This document shows positions 15,980 to 24,917 of a stretch of 64,000 nucleotides of DNA, piece by piece. Position 1 is the first letter of the stretch. The number at the start of each line of letters is the position of its first letter. Made by a program: the position numbers and the translations under genes. The DNA lies in the NCBI GenBank assembly GCA_963792205.1, contig CAWBVI010000004.1, positions 992,001 to 1,056,000 of the forward strand. The letters run 5' to 3'. The notes beneath the pieces are model-generated. The model was not told the DNA's origin, made no database searches, and saw nothing but the letters and a program-made list of their open reading frames with translations. This DNA is from DATDAH01 sp963792205 (lineage in GTDB: Bacteria; Actinomycetota; Acidimicrobiia; Acidimicrobiales; DATDAH01).

Positions 15980-18017
15980 CGGAGCCCTCCTCGGCGCCGT
16001 CACCGGTGGGCGCGGCCGCCAGCTCGGCGGCCGGCTCGTCGCCCGCGGGCAGGGCACCGTCGCCGTCGCCGTCGTGGTCATGATCGTGGTAGTGGTCGTG
16101 CGGCGGGACCTCGTCGTTGTCCGGCGGCTCGAGCGCCCAGCCGTAGATGCCGCCGAGCAGGAGCAGCACGCCGGGCACCGCCCACGCCAGGTTGAAGATC
16201 AGCCCGTAGCCGATCAGCGGCAGGCCGAGCGCGACCACCAGCGGCCAGTAGGAGGGGCTGGGCAGGTGGACGCCGACCGCGTCGCCCTTCTGCGCCACGT
16301 CCTCGGTGGCCGCGATGCGCACCGTCCGACCGTTCTCGTCGGTGCCGTACTTCCGGGTCCAGAACTCGTCGAGGTGGGTGACCGTCGGGACCTCGTCGAA
16401 GTTGTGCTCGGGCGGCGGTGAGGAGATCATCCACTCGAGGCTGCGAGCGTCCCACGGGTCGGGCCCGACCGGAGGGGCATCGGCCGCCCGGCGCCGGGAG
16501 ATGGCGATGTTGGCGATGAACACCAGCACGGAGACGCCGATGGTGAACGCGCCGATGCTCGCCACCAGGTTCCAGACGTCGAAGCCGAGGCCTTCCTCGT
16601 AGGTGTAGATCCGGCGCGACATGCCCTGCAGGCCGAGGATGTGCATGGGCCCGAAGGTCAGGTTGAAGCCGATGAACGTCAGCCAGAAGTGGACCTTGCC
16701 CAGGCCCTCGCTGAGGAGGTGGCCGAAGACCTTGGGCCACCAGAAGTACATGCCGGCGAAGATCCCCATCATCGCCCCGCCGAAGAGGACGTAGTGGAAG
16801 TGGGCGACGATGTAGTAGGTGTCGGTCTGCTGCGTGTCGGCCGGCGCGACGGCGTGGGTCACGCCGGACAGCCCGCCGATCGTGAACATCCCGACCAGGG
16901 CGATGGCGAAGAGCATGGCCGTGGTGAAGTGGAGCTTGCCGCCCCACATGGTGGCCATCCAGTTGAGGATCTTCACCCCCGTGGGGACGGCGATGAACAT
17001 CGTCGAGAGCGAGAAGGCCGCCACCGAGACCGGCCCGAGGCCGGACACGAACATGTGGTGGGCCCACACGCCCCAGCCCATGAAGCCGATGGCGATCCCG
17101 GAGAAGACCATGAACGGGTAGCCGAAGATGGGCTTGCGGCTGAAGACCGGGATGACCTCGGACACGATGCCGAAGGCGGGCAGGATCAGGATGTAGACCT
17201 CGGGGTGGCCGAAGATCCAGAACAGGTGCTGCCAGAGCAGCGGGTCGGCGCCCTGGGCCACGTTGAAGAAGTTGGCGTCGAAGATCCGGTCGAAGGTCAA
17301 CAGGATCAGCGCCACCGTGATCACCGGCAGGGCCAGCACCAGCAGCACCTGGACCACGAGGATCATCCAGGTGAAGACCGGCATCTTCATCATGGACATG
17401 CCCGGCGCCCGCATGTTGAGCACGGTGACGGTCAGGTTGACGGCGCTGGCCAGCGAGGCGATGCCCGTGATCAGCAGGCCCAGGGCGAAGAAGTCCATCC
17501 CGTGCCCGGGCGAGAAGACGGCGCCGGTGTTGGGGGCGTAGGCGAACCAGCCGCCGTCGGCGCCCCCGCCGAGGAACCAGCTGGTGTTGAGGAAGATCCC
17601 ACCGGCGATGAAGCACCAGAGGCTGAAGGCGTTCATGCGGGGGAAGGCGACGTCCCGGGCCCCGATCTGGAGGGGCAGGAGGTAGTTCGCGAAGGCCGCG
17701 GCCATCGGCATGATGACCAGGAAGACCATGGTCACGCCGTGCATGGTGAAGACCTGGTTGTAGGTCTCCGCGGAGAGCAGGTCGCTGCCCGGCCGGGCCA
17801 GCTGGGCCCGGATGAGCAGGGCCTCGGAGCCGCCGACCAGGAAGAAGAAGAAGGCGACGACCCCGTACATGATGCCGATCTTCTTGTGATCGACGGTGCT
17901 GACCCAGCTGCGCCAGCCCGTCGCCGTGACCGGTCGGCGGAAGACCCCGAGCGGCTGGAAGCCATCGGTGTCCTCAGCCGGGGGCAGGGCGAGCGGGCGT
18001 TGTTCGGTGATGGCCAC
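15972..18017 (-). CDS. ctaD: Cytochrome c oxidase subunit I (heme-copper core)
   Basis: A 681-residue catalytic subunit reducing O2 to water with proton pumping. All metal ligands are visible: His93 (FTMHG, low-spin heme), His271 and Tyr275 in GHPEVY, His320-His321 (AHHMF, CuB), His406 and His408 (AHFHY, hemes). Beyond the usual twelve helices there is a C-terminal extension with two more helices and a tail rich in His, Asp and Ala (HDHYHDHDHDGDGDG), possibly a metal-loading or disordered segment. It is coupled to coxC by an eight-base overlap and follows coxB by seven bases. Confidence 0.95.
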   Translation of the reverse strand: MAITEQRPLALPPAEDTDGFQPLGVFRRPVTATGWRSWVSTVDHKKIGIMYGVVAFFFFLVGGSEALLIRAQLARPGSDLLSAETYNQVFTMHGVTMVFLVIMPMAAAFANYLLPLQIGARDVAFPRMNAFSLWCFIAGGIFLNTSWFLGGGADGGWFAYAPNTGAVFSPGHGMDFFALGLLITGIASLASAVNLTVTVLNMRAPGMSMMKMPVFTWMILVVQVLLVLALPVITVALILLTFDRIFDANFFNVAQGADPLLWQHLFWIFGHPEVYILILPAFGIVSEVIPVFSRKPIFGYPFMVFSGIAIGFMGWGVWAHHMFVSGLGPVSVAAFSLSTMFIAVPTGVKILNWMATMWGGKLHFTTAMLFAIALVGMFTIGGLSGVTHAVAPADTQQTDTYYIVAHFHYVLFGGAMMGIFAGMYFWWPKVFGHLLSEGLGKVHFWLTFIGFNLTFGPMHILGLQGMSRRIYTYEEGLGFDVWNLVASIGAFTIGVSVLVFIANIAISRRRAADAPPVGPDPWDARSLEWMISSPPPEHNFDEVPTVTHLDEFWTRKYGTDENGRTVRIAATEDVAQKGDAVGVHLPSPSYWPLVVALGLPLIGYGLIFNLAWAVPGVLLLLGGIYGWALEPPDNDEVPPHDHYHDHDHDGDGDGALPAGDEPAAELAAAPTGDGAEEGSDG

Positions 18018-18024
18018 GGCGTCT

Positions 18025-19215
18025 CTAGGTCAGGGTATGGAGGTAGGCAACGAGCTGGTCGATCTGTTCCTCACTGAGCTCGAGGTCGGGCATGCCGCGC
18101 GGCAGCGCCCCGTCGAGCTCTTCGAGGTTGGCGTACATCGGCTTCTCTGCGGGCGGGTCCCGGAGCCAGGCCTCGAGCTGGACGTCGTTGAACGTCCCCT
18201 CCTCGGGGAGCTCGTTGTAGAACTCGTGGAGGTCGGTGTCGTCGGCCTGGAAGTAGAGCCGGAAGAGCGAGCCGGCGAAGGTGGAGCGCGACATCAGGTG
18301 GGTCAGCTCGGGCGCCGAGCCGGACACGGTGGCGGCACCTTCGTAGTCGTCGTTGAGGCCCCGGATCTGGTGGCAGGAGGTGCACGTCGACTCGAACAGC
18401 GCCTGGCCGGCTTCGGCGTCGCCCACCGCCGGCCGGGCCGGCTCGAGCTGGTTGGCCACCCAGGCCTCGTACTCCTCGGCGGGCAGGGCGATGACCCGCA
18501 TGCGCATGTTGGCGTGCGACAGGCCGCAGTACTCGGTGCACTGGCCCCAGTAGGTGCCGGGCTCGTCGGCCTCGAGGGACAGCGGGTGGTCCCGACCCGG
18601 GACGGCGTCCTTCTTCCCGTTGAGGGCGGGGATCCAGAAGCTGTGGATCACGTCGCGGGACGTGATCGTGAGGTCCACGGGCTCCCCCACCGGGATGACC
18701 ATCTCGTTCGGCGTCCGGAAGTCGACCTCGCCGTCGCCGTCGGCGTCGTAGTGGAACTCCCACCACCACTGCTGACCGATGACGGTGACCTCGAGGGCGT
18801 CGTCGGGCTCGTCGGCCAGGTCGAACAGCGTGGACAGGGTGAAGACGGCGATGAAGGCCAGGATGACCGCGGGCAGGATCGTCCAACCCAGCTCGAGGGC
18901 CAGGTTCCCGTGGGTCTGCGACGGCAGGTCGTCGTCGTCGTCGCCCTTTCGGCGCCGGAACCTGACGACGAGGAAGACGATGCCCAGCTCGACGAAGAGG
19001 AAGACCGCCCCGGCGACCAACAGCACGGGCTGGAGGAGGTCGTCGATCGCCTGCGCCTGCGGGCCCTGCGGCTCCATGGTGTCGAGCGGGGCATCTTCCG
19101 CGCAGCCGGCCAGCACGAGGACGAGCAGGGCGGCGAGGACGACCATGTGGAGGCGGCGGGGGGTCCTCACGGGGCGAGTGTGACCGACCTCGTCGGCGGG
19201 GGCCAAGTCAGCCAT
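18025..19215 (-). CDS. ctaC: Cytochrome c oxidase subunit II with fused cytochrome c (caa3)
   Basis: A 396-residue lipoprotein-type subunit II that receives electrons from cytochrome c. The signal segment ends LVLVLAGC. Two transmembrane helices follow, then a cupredoxin domain with the CuA ligands (VIHSFW, GQCTEYCGLSHANM), and a C-terminal class I cytochrome c with heme motif CTSCH and GMPD...Met. The fusion defines a caa3-type oxidase. The ATG at 19215 (ATGGCTGAC, a start context common here) gives a 24-residue lead before the signal peptide; a GTG at 19170 would give a more standard lipoprotein leader. Confidence 0.93.
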   Translation of the reverse strand: MADLAPADEVGHTRPVRTPRRLHMVVLAALLVLVLAGCAEDAPLDTMEPQGPQAQAIDDLLQPVLLVAGAVFLFVELGIVFLVVRFRRRKGDDDDDLPSQTHGNLALELGWTILPAVILAFIAVFTLSTLFDLADEPDDALEVTVIGQQWWWEFHYDADGDGEVDFRTPNEMVIPVGEPVDLTITSRDVIHSFWIPALNGKKDAVPGRDHPLSLEADEPGTYWGQCTEYCGLSHANMRMRVIALPAEEYEAWVANQLEPARPAVGDAEAGQALFESTCTSCHQIRGLNDDYEGAATVSGSAPELTHLMSRSTFAGSLFRLYFQADDTDLHEFYNELPEEGTFNDVQLEAWLRDPPAEKPMYANLEELDGALPRGMPDLELSEEQIDQLVAYLHTLT

Positions 19216-19221
19216 CGGGGG

Positions 19222-19992
19222 CTACTCGCCACCCTCGTGGGCGGGCTCTTCGTGGTGGAACTCGCGCTCTCCGGCCGCCACCCCGGCGATGCCGCCGGCG
19301 ATGACGGCGACCGCGCCGATGGCCAGCAGGACGGTGGCCAGGCGCCGGCTCTGCTGCGGCCGGGCGAGCACCGCGATGGCCCCGAGGATCAGCACGGCGA
19401 GCAGGGCCGAGCCGATGACGACGGCGGTGGTGGCCGACACGGCGAGCAGCACCCGCGAGATGCCGATGACCACGAAGGCCAGCACGAGGAGCGCGGCGAT
19501 CGGGATCTCGAACGGCGCCATGAGGCGGTCGCGGATCGCCTGGTTCACGACGGGATCACCGGTGGCGCGGTCCGCCCACGCCCGGACGGCCCACTCGACG
19601 ATCGTGACGGCGAGCACGATCAGCCCGAGGACGACGAGCGCCCAGCTGGTCACGAGGCCGAGCGCGGTGATGATCAGGCCGAGGGCGGCGACCAGAGGCC
19701 AGACGTTGGCCGTGGTCGGTGCCGGGACCTCCGGGAGGGCGTCGGCCGGCGACGCCGCGGCGACCGCGGCCGGGTCGACGTCGCGGAGCACGGTGGTGAA
19801 CACGGCGAGGACGAGCGCGGCGGTCGCGAACAGGGTGAACACGGCGTAGCCGAAGTGTTCGCCGACGCCGCCCTTCCAACCCAGGGAGATCACGCCCAGC
19901 GGCTCTCCGCCGCTGGCGAGGCCGTAGACGCCGGCCGCGAGCAGCCCGAAGGCGAAGAGGCCGTAGAAGAAGCGTGCGCCGGTGCCAACCAT
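19222..19992 (-). CDS. Unknown polytopic membrane protein in oxidase operon
   Basis: A 256-residue protein with about six or seven hydrophobic helices (near 7-25, 47-68, 97-134, 165-185, 190-210 and 215-236) and a short histidine- and glutamate-containing tail (EREFHHEEPAHEGGE). No family is recognised. It lies between the diverged subunit III gene and coxB, with gaps of only six bases on each side, so it is cotranscribed with the oxidase. The clustering suggests it belongs with the ligand-less subunit I-like and subunit III-like proteins. Assembly factor and extra subunit are both possible. Confidence 0.75.
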   Translation of the reverse strand: MVGTGARFFYGLFAFGLLAAGVYGLASGGEPLGVISLGWKGGVGEHFGYAVFTLFATAALVLAVFTTVLRDVDPAAVAAASPADALPEVPAPTTANVWPLVAALGLIITALGLVTSWALVVLGLIVLAVTIVEWAVRAWADRATGDPVVNQAIRDRLMAPFEIPIAALLVLAFVVIGISRVLLAVSATTAVVIGSALLAVLILGAIAVLARPQQSRRLATVLLAIGAVAVIAGGIAGVAAGEREFHHEEPAHEGGE

Positions 19993-19998
19993 GAGCTC

Positions 19999-20613
19999 CT
20001 ACTTGGTCACGTAGACGGCGTACCAGATCACGGTGTAGACCGCGACCATGACGTCCCACAGGACGGCGGCGGCCGCCAGGCCCTCGCTGTCCCGCCCCGA
20101 GTACTGACCACCCAGGGTGCGGAAGGCCATCAGGGCCACGAACACCATCGCCCCGATGGCGACGGCGAGGTGGAAGCCCGAGATGGCGTAGATGAGCAAC
20201 TCGGGGGCGCTGCCCCCGATCGACGCCCCCATCTGCGTGTAGAGGTAGACGGCGGAGTTGATGTACGCCAGCCCGAGCACCAGCGTCAGCCCGAGGGCGA
20301 CGTAGGTGTTGGGCCGGTCGTCGTTGCCGATGGAGTAGACGCCCCAGTGGACGGTGACCACCGACATGAGCAGCGTGACCAACGCCATGTTCGGCGGCGA
20401 GAGCGGGATGGTGACGCCCTCCGGCAACCAGGGGCCGTCCGCGCCGGCCCGCAGCGCGACGTAGGCGCCGATCAGGCCGGCGAAGGCCATCACGACGGCC
20501 ATCGAGCCGAGGACCGTGCCGACGAGCAGCACGCGAGGGCGGGCCGGGGCCGGCGGCTCGGCCAGCGCCGGGTAGATCATCTCGACCTCGGTCTCGGCCA
20601 CGGTGTCGGTCAC
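19999..20613 (-). CDS. Diverged cytochrome oxidase subunit III-like protein
   Basis: A 204-residue paralogue of subunit III with five helices. Alignment by eye with the ctaE product in this operon is clear at SGFHLAVAIGAMVFVALM (against TGFHGVHVSVGILMLLSLV) and AVLWDVMVAVYTVIWYAVYV (against GLYWHFVDIVWIVIFTVVYL). The conserved YWHFVD histidine and several polar residues are lost. The GTG start overlaps the stop of the subunit I-like gene (GTGA), so the two are coupled and probably form a pair. Confidence 0.75.
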   Translation of the reverse strand: MTDTVAETEVEMIYPALAEPPAPARPRVLLVGTVLGSMAVVMAFAGLIGAYVALRAGADGPWLPEGVTIPLSPPNMALVTLLMSVVTVHWGVYSIGNDDRPNTYVALGLTLVLGLAYINSAVYLYTQMGASIGGSAPELLIYAISGFHLAVAIGAMVFVALMAFRTLGGQYSGRDSEGLAAAAVLWDVMVAVYTVIWYAVYVTK

Positions 20614-22183
20614 GCCTCCGCTCCCTCGTCGTCGGCGACCAGGGGCGTGGCCGAGGTCACCACCGGCACCGGAGCCGTGGACCACTCGAGGGTCTGGCCG
20701 CCCCACGGATCGGCCTCGTGCTCCTCGGCCCGCCGGGCGAAGCCCACGCGGGCGAGCCCGAGCACCAGGAGCAGGGCGCCGAGGGCGAGGACGACGGCTC
20801 CGACCGCGGCGACGGTGTTGAGCGGCTCGACCGCGTCGTCGGGGTCGAAGGCGACGTAGGAGTAGGCCGGTTGGTCGAGGAGCCCGGCGATGCCCTCGGC
20901 GATGGCGAGCGTCGCCCCACCCGCCGCGACGAGCAGCGCGGCGCCGACCCCGGCCAGGCGGGGGAGGGGGTGGCCCCAGATGCGGGGTGACCACCAGCAC
21001 AGTGCGGCGACGACCCCGACCAGGGACGCGGCGAACACGAGGTTCATCTGCCCGACCTGCCAGGTCGTGCCCATCAGCTCGAGCGATCCGATGACCGCGA
21101 CGGCGCCGGCCGTGATCGCTAGGAGGAGGAGCAGCGTGCTCAGCCCCGCGATGACGAGCGGTGGCCGGACCGTGAGCGAGCCCCGCTGGGCGCAGTCGCC
21201 CATCCCGCCGACCACGACGAGCACCGGCAGCAGGATGGCGAAGGCCACACCGATGTACAGGGCCTCCTCGACCAGCTCCGGGCGAAAGGCCGTCTGGGCC
21301 CAGGCGCCGAAGGCGAGGGCGCCGAAGCCGGCGATGCCGGCCCACACCGCGCCGCGGACCCGCTGCACCGTGCCGGTGCACACCGGGACGATCTCGGCCA
21401 GGACCCCGAGCACGGGGATGGCCATGGCGTAGACCTGCGGTTGGCTGAAGACCCAGTTCAGACGGCCGGTCTCACCGATCAGGGCACCGGTGGCCCCGAA
21501 CAGCACCTGGCCGTTCTGGAGGTCGAGGTAGGCCAGCAGCAGCCCGGCCAGGAAGGGGGGGATCGACAGGAGCCAGAGGACGCCGGCGACGACCATGGAC
21601 CACGAGAACGGCGGGACCTGGAGCAGGGTCATCTCCGGCGTCCGCAGCGCGATCACCGTCGTGACGACGCAGACCGTGCCGAGCAACAGGGCCACGACCA
21701 CGAGGCCGAGGGCCAGGAGCCACAGCGCCACGCCGTCGGGGTCGGTGCCGCCGGGACCACCGTCGAGGCCGTAGCTGACGAGGAGCAGGATGCTGCCGGC
21801 GAACCAGGTCCACAGCGCCGCCGCGGCCGCCCGGGGAACGCGATGGTGGACGCGCCCACCTGAAGGGGGACGATCGCCGTGGCCAGGCCGAGGAACAGGG
21901 GAAGGACCACGAGGAAGGTGATCCCGACCCGGTAGAGCGAGAAGAACTGGGCCGCGCCGTCGTTGCCGAGGATCTCGAGGTCGTCGAGGGTGATGCGCTC
22001 GACGCCCAGCAGGACGCCCGCCACCACCGTGAGCAGGAGGAAGAGCGCCGCACCGGCGAGCCACAGCCGGCCGATGGTGAGGTGGTTCCCCGAGCCGAGC
22101 ACTGCGACCACGCCACGCGGCTCCGAGCGGGCCTCCGGAGCGGTCTCGGCGGGCGCGGCGGCGGGGGCCTCGGTCACGGTCAT
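20610..22183 (-). pseudogene. COX1-like membrane protein lacking all heme and copper ligands (one frameshift)
   Basis: About 524 residues after correction, with twelve or so helices aligning along the authentic ctaD product. Every redox ligand is replaced: MHG is LYR (His to Tyr84), GHPEVY is SQPQVY, AHH is AQT, and AHFHY is GQMNL. It therefore cannot bind heme a, heme a3 or CuB in the usual way. Fold markers such as VPLQVGASTIAFP, VPPFSWSM and WWSPRIWGHPLPRLAG remain. The frame breaks once near 21831-21836, where a C/G run seems one base short; hydrophobic, family-like sequence continues on both sides, so I suspect a base-calling error. It is coupled to the subunit III-like gene. Confidence 0.8.
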
Positions 22184-22195
22184 GGGCGGTTCGGG

Positions 22196-22201
22196 ACTTT
22201 A
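22196..22201 (-). promoter_or_regulatory. Candidate -10 box upstream of the COX1-like gene
   Basis: On the minus strand TAAAGT lies 12 bases before the ATG at 22183, inside the 57-bp gap after ctaB. It could start a transcript for the oxidase genes independent of ctaB. No convincing -35 is seen. Confidence 0.3.
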
Positions 22202-22240
22202 CACAGGGGGTCCGGAACGCAGGGAATCCTCACGTGGGCC

Positions 22241-23128
22241 TCACGCGACCAGCGCATCCACCGCCATGAGGGCGAAAAGGAGGCTCACGTAGGTGATCGA
22301 GAAGCGGAAGAGGCCCATGGCCCGCTCCGGCGTCGGGTCGGCCTTCAGGCGGACGCTCTGGCCGGCGAACACGCCGCCGAGGACGACCGCGCCGACGGTG
22401 TAGGGCAGGCCCATGTCCGCCACGGGCACGAAGACCAGGGAGAGGACCCAGACGACCACGGCGTAGGCCACGATCCGGCGGCCGACGGTCTCGTCCGACG
22501 CGACCGACGGCAGCATCGGCACCGACGCCGCCGAGTAGTCATCCCGGTAGCGGATGGCCAGGGCCCAGAAGTGCGGTGGGGTCCAGAAGAAGATGACGCC
22601 GAACAGCACGACCGGCGCCCACGCCAGCTGCCCGGTCACCGCCGTCCAGCCGATGAGCGTGGGCACGGCCCCGGCGGCGCCCCCGATGACGATGTTCTGC
22701 GACGAGGTCCGCTTCAGCCAGAGCGTGTAGACGAACACGTAGAACAGGCAGGCGGCCACGGCCAGCGCGGCACTGAGGAGGTTGACCGTCGCCCAGAGGA
22801 GGGCGAAGGCCGCCACCTCGAGGCCCACGGCGAACGCCAACGCGGCCCGCGGGGTCAGCTCGCCGGTCACGAGGGGGCGGTTCCGGGTCCGCTCCATCAG
22901 GGCGTCGATGTCGCGGTCGACGACCATGTTGATGGCGTTGGCCCCGCCGGCCGCCAGTGCGCCGCCGAGGACCGTGGCCGCCACGAGCGCGAGGTCCGGG
23001 ACCCCCCGTTCGGCCACGAACATGACCGGCACCGTCGTCACGAGCAGGAGCTCGATGATCCGGGGCTTGGTGAGGGCGACGTAGGCCGCCACCCGGGACC
23101 GGCTCGCAGTGAGAGTCGTGACCGCCAT
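22241..23128 (-). CDS. ctaB: Heme O synthase (protoheme IX farnesyltransferase)
   Basis: A 295-residue UbiA-family prenyltransferase that farnesylates heme b to heme O, the first step to the heme A of the oxidase. The Asp-rich motif NMVVDRDIDALMERTRNRPL and the second motif WTPPHFWALAIRYRDDY are diagnostic, within nine helices. It is divergent from ctaA, the next enzyme, across 78 bp, and lies upstream of the oxidase genes on the same strand. Confidence 0.95.
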   Translation of the reverse strand: MAVTTLTASRSRVAAYVALTKPRIIELLLVTTVPVMFVAERGVPDLALVAATVLGGALAAGGANAINMVVDRDIDALMERTRNRPLVTGELTPRAALAFAVGLEVAAFALLWATVNLLSAALAVAACLFYVFVYTLWLKRTSSQNIVIGGAAGAVPTLIGWTAVTGQLAWAPVVLFGVIFFWTPPHFWALAIRYRDDYSAASVPMLPSVASDETVGRRIVAYAVVVWVLSLVFVPVADMGLPYTVGAVVLGGVFAGQSVRLKADPTPERAMGLFRFSITYVSLLFALMAVDALVA

Positions 23129-23193
23129 GGCGGCCCGACTCTAGGGGTCAGATCGACTCCCCCTCCAATGCGGGCGGGTCCCGGGCCGCTCCT

Positions 23194-23199
23194 TACCCT
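23194..23199 (+). promoter_or_regulatory. Leaderless -10 box (TACCCT) of ctaA
   Basis: TACCCT is followed by seven bases and then the GTG of ctaA, with no Shine-Dalgarno sequence. It supports the chosen start at 23207. Confidence 0.45.
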
Positions 23200-23206
23200 T
23201 GGGGCC

Positions 23207-24100
23207 GTGAGGCGGTTCGAGCTGGCGCCGGAGACCTACCGGCAGATCACCGTGGTGGCCCTCGTGGCCCTGGTCTTCATCGTCGTCACGGGGGCCGCCG
23301 TGCGCCTCACCGGCTCCGGTCTGGGCTGCCCGGACTGGCCGACCTGTGACGGCGACCAGCTGGTCTCGGAGTTCCGCGACACCCCGGAGACCATCGAGTT
23401 CGTCAACCGCATGATCACCGGGGCCGTCTCGATCGCCGTGGCCGCCGCCGTCCTCGGAGCCCGCTGGCGGATCCCCTACCGGCGCGACCTCTCGATGCTG
23501 GCGTGGGGACTCGTCGCCGGCGTCGTCGCCCAGATCGTTCTGGGCGGGATCACCGTGCTCCTCGACCTGGCCCCCACCGCGGTGATGAGCCACTTCCTCG
23601 TGTCGATGGCGCTGATCGCCACCGCGGTCGTCCTCCACCGACGAGCCGGCGAGCCCGAGGGTGCCCGCCGTCCGTCGGTGCCCGCCGCGACGCTCTGGCT
23701 GAGCTGGGCGGCGGTCGCGGTCACCGCCGCCGTCCTCCTGGCCGGCACCGTCGTCACCGGCACGGGCCCCCACGGCGGGGACCCCGACGTCGAGCGGCTG
23801 CCCTTCGCCATCCGCGAGGTGGTGCGGGTGCACGGCGCGCTGGCCTGGCTGCTGACCGCGCTGATCGTGGTCCTGCTCGTCCGCACCCGTCGCGGCTGGC
23901 CCGTGGTGGCCGTGATCGCCGCCCAGATCACGGTCGGCTACGTGCAGTACTTCAACGGCGTGCCCGAGCTGCTGGTCGGGATCCACGTCCTGCTGGCCAC
24001 CCTCGTCTGGATCGCGGTGCTGCAGCTCCACCTGTCGATGTGGGCCGTCGAGCCCGCAGCCGCACCGGACGTGGTCGAGCCCCGGATGGTGCCCGCGTGA
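23207..24100 (+). CDS. ctaA: Heme A synthase CtaA
   Basis: A 297-residue polytopic enzyme that oxidises heme O to heme A. VTGAAVRLTGSGLGCPDWPTCDG in the first helix and loop carries the Cys pair typical of this family, and EFVNRMITGA, MSHFLVSMALI, VRVHGALAW and VGIHVLLATLVW carry the four helix histidine regions. The long upstream open frame is antisense to ctaB and rejected; the GTG at 23207 is supported by the -10 box seven bases upstream. The stop overlaps clpS (GTGA). Confidence 0.92.
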   Translation: MRRFELAPETYRQITVVALVALVFIVVTGAAVRLTGSGLGCPDWPTCDGDQLVSEFRDTPETIEFVNRMITGAVSIAVAAAVLGARWRIPYRRDLSMLAWGLVAGVVAQIVLGGITVLLDLAPTAVMSHFLVSMALIATAVVLHRRAGEPEGARRPSVPAATLWLSWAAVAVTAAVLLAGTVVTGTGPHGGDPDVERLPFAIREVVRVHGALAWLLTALIVVLLVRTRRGWPVVAVIAAQITVGYVQYFNGVPELLVGIHVLLATLVWIAVLQLHLSMWAVEPAAAPDVVEPRMVPA

Positions 24101-24396
24101 GCCAGACCAGCCCGGTCGAGCTGGACGTCCCCGAGGTCGAGGACGTGGTCGAGGCGGACCGGCCCTGGATCGTCCTGGTGTGGAACGACCCCATCAACCT
24201 CATGTCCTACGTGACCTACGTGTTCCAGAAGCTGTTCGGCTACTCGAAGGCGAAGGCCACCCGGCTGATGCTCGACGTGCACGAGAAGGGCCGCGCCGTG
24301 GTCTCGAGCGGGCCGAAGGAGAAGGCCGAGCTCGACGTCTTCCGGCTCCACGAGCACGGCCTCTGGGCCACCATGCAGCAGGAGGACGCGGGCTGA
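24097..24396 (+). CDS. clpS: ATP-dependent Clp protease adaptor ClpS
   Basis: A 99-residue adaptor that delivers N-degron proteins to ClpAP or ClpCP. RPWIVLVWNDPINLMSYVTYVFQKLFGYSKAKATRLMLDVHEKGRAVV contains the WNDxxNxxxYV substrate pocket, and GPKEKAELDVFRLHEHGLWATM is the C-terminal half. The GTG start overlaps the ctaA stop, and its stop overlaps the DUF2017 start. The clpS-DUF2017 pair is typical of actinobacteria. Confidence 0.93.
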   Translation: MSQTSPVELDVPEVEDVVEADRPWIVLVWNDPINLMSYVTYVFQKLFGYSKAKATRLMLDVHEKGRAVVSSGPKEKAELDVFRLHEHGLWATMQQEDAG

Positions 24397-24917
24397 TGGC
24401 CTTGCTCGGACGGGGCGGACCGATCCGGCGCGAGCGCGACGGGTCGTTCTCGGTGCGGTTGAGCGAGGCCGAGCAGATGCTCATGAAGTCGCTCCTGGCC
24501 CAGCTGCGCACGCTGCTCAAGCTGGAGGGCGGCGGCGAGCTGGACGAGGAGTCGGGGGTCCGCCGGCTGTTCCCGGCGGCCTATCCCGGACGGGACGACC
24601 TCGAAGCCGACTACCGGGAGATGGTCCACGACGAGCTGCTGCGGGAGCGGCTGGACGCCGTCGACCGGGTCGAGGACACCATCGTCCTCCCCTCGCTCGA
24701 CGAGGAGCAGCTCAGCACGTGGCTGCGCACCTTCAACGACCTCCGCCTGGTGCTCGGGACCCGGCTCGACGTCTCCGAGGACATGGGTCCCATCGACCCC
24801 GCCGACCCGGATGCCCCCGCCCTGGCGGCCTACGAGTACCTCGGCTGGCTCCTCGAGTGCACGGTGGACGCCCTCACCGGCACCCTGCCCCCGGCCGAGG
24901 ATCCCGACGAGGTCTAG
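24396..24917 (+). CDS. DUF2017 family protein
   Basis: A 173-residue cytoplasmic, mostly alpha-helical protein found next to clpS in many actinobacteria. It begins GRGGPIRRERDGSFSVRLSEAEQMLMKSLLAQL and contains RRLFPAAYPGRDDLEADYREMVHDELLRERLDAV. Function is unknown; its constant pairing with clpS suggests a proteolysis-related role. The start overlaps the clpS stop (TGATG), and its end overlaps the next minus-strand gene by four bases. Confidence 0.85.
   Translation: MALLGRGGPIRRERDGSFSVRLSEAEQMLMKSLLAQLRTLLKLEGGGELDEESGVRRLFPAAYPGRDDLEADYREMVHDELLRERLDAVDRVEDTIVLPSLDEEQLSTWLRTFNDLRLVLGTRLDVSEDMGPIDPADPDAPALAAYEYLGWLLECTVDALTGTLPPAEDPDEV

Noticed and set aside
16641..18077. Long plus-strand ORF opposite ctaD
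   Set aside because: Low-complexity His/Glu/Gly/Arg-rich antisense reading typical of very GC-rich DNA; ctaD on the minus strand is strongly conserved.
17896..20859. 987-codon plus-strand ORF across coxB and neighbours
   Set aside because: Shadow of four minus-strand oxidase genes; composition is Arg/Gly/Asp-rich without recognisable motifs.
20610..22183. COX1-like gene as an ordinary active cytochrome oxidase subunit I
   Set aside because: All six ligand histidines are absent at positions aligned with the authentic subunit I.
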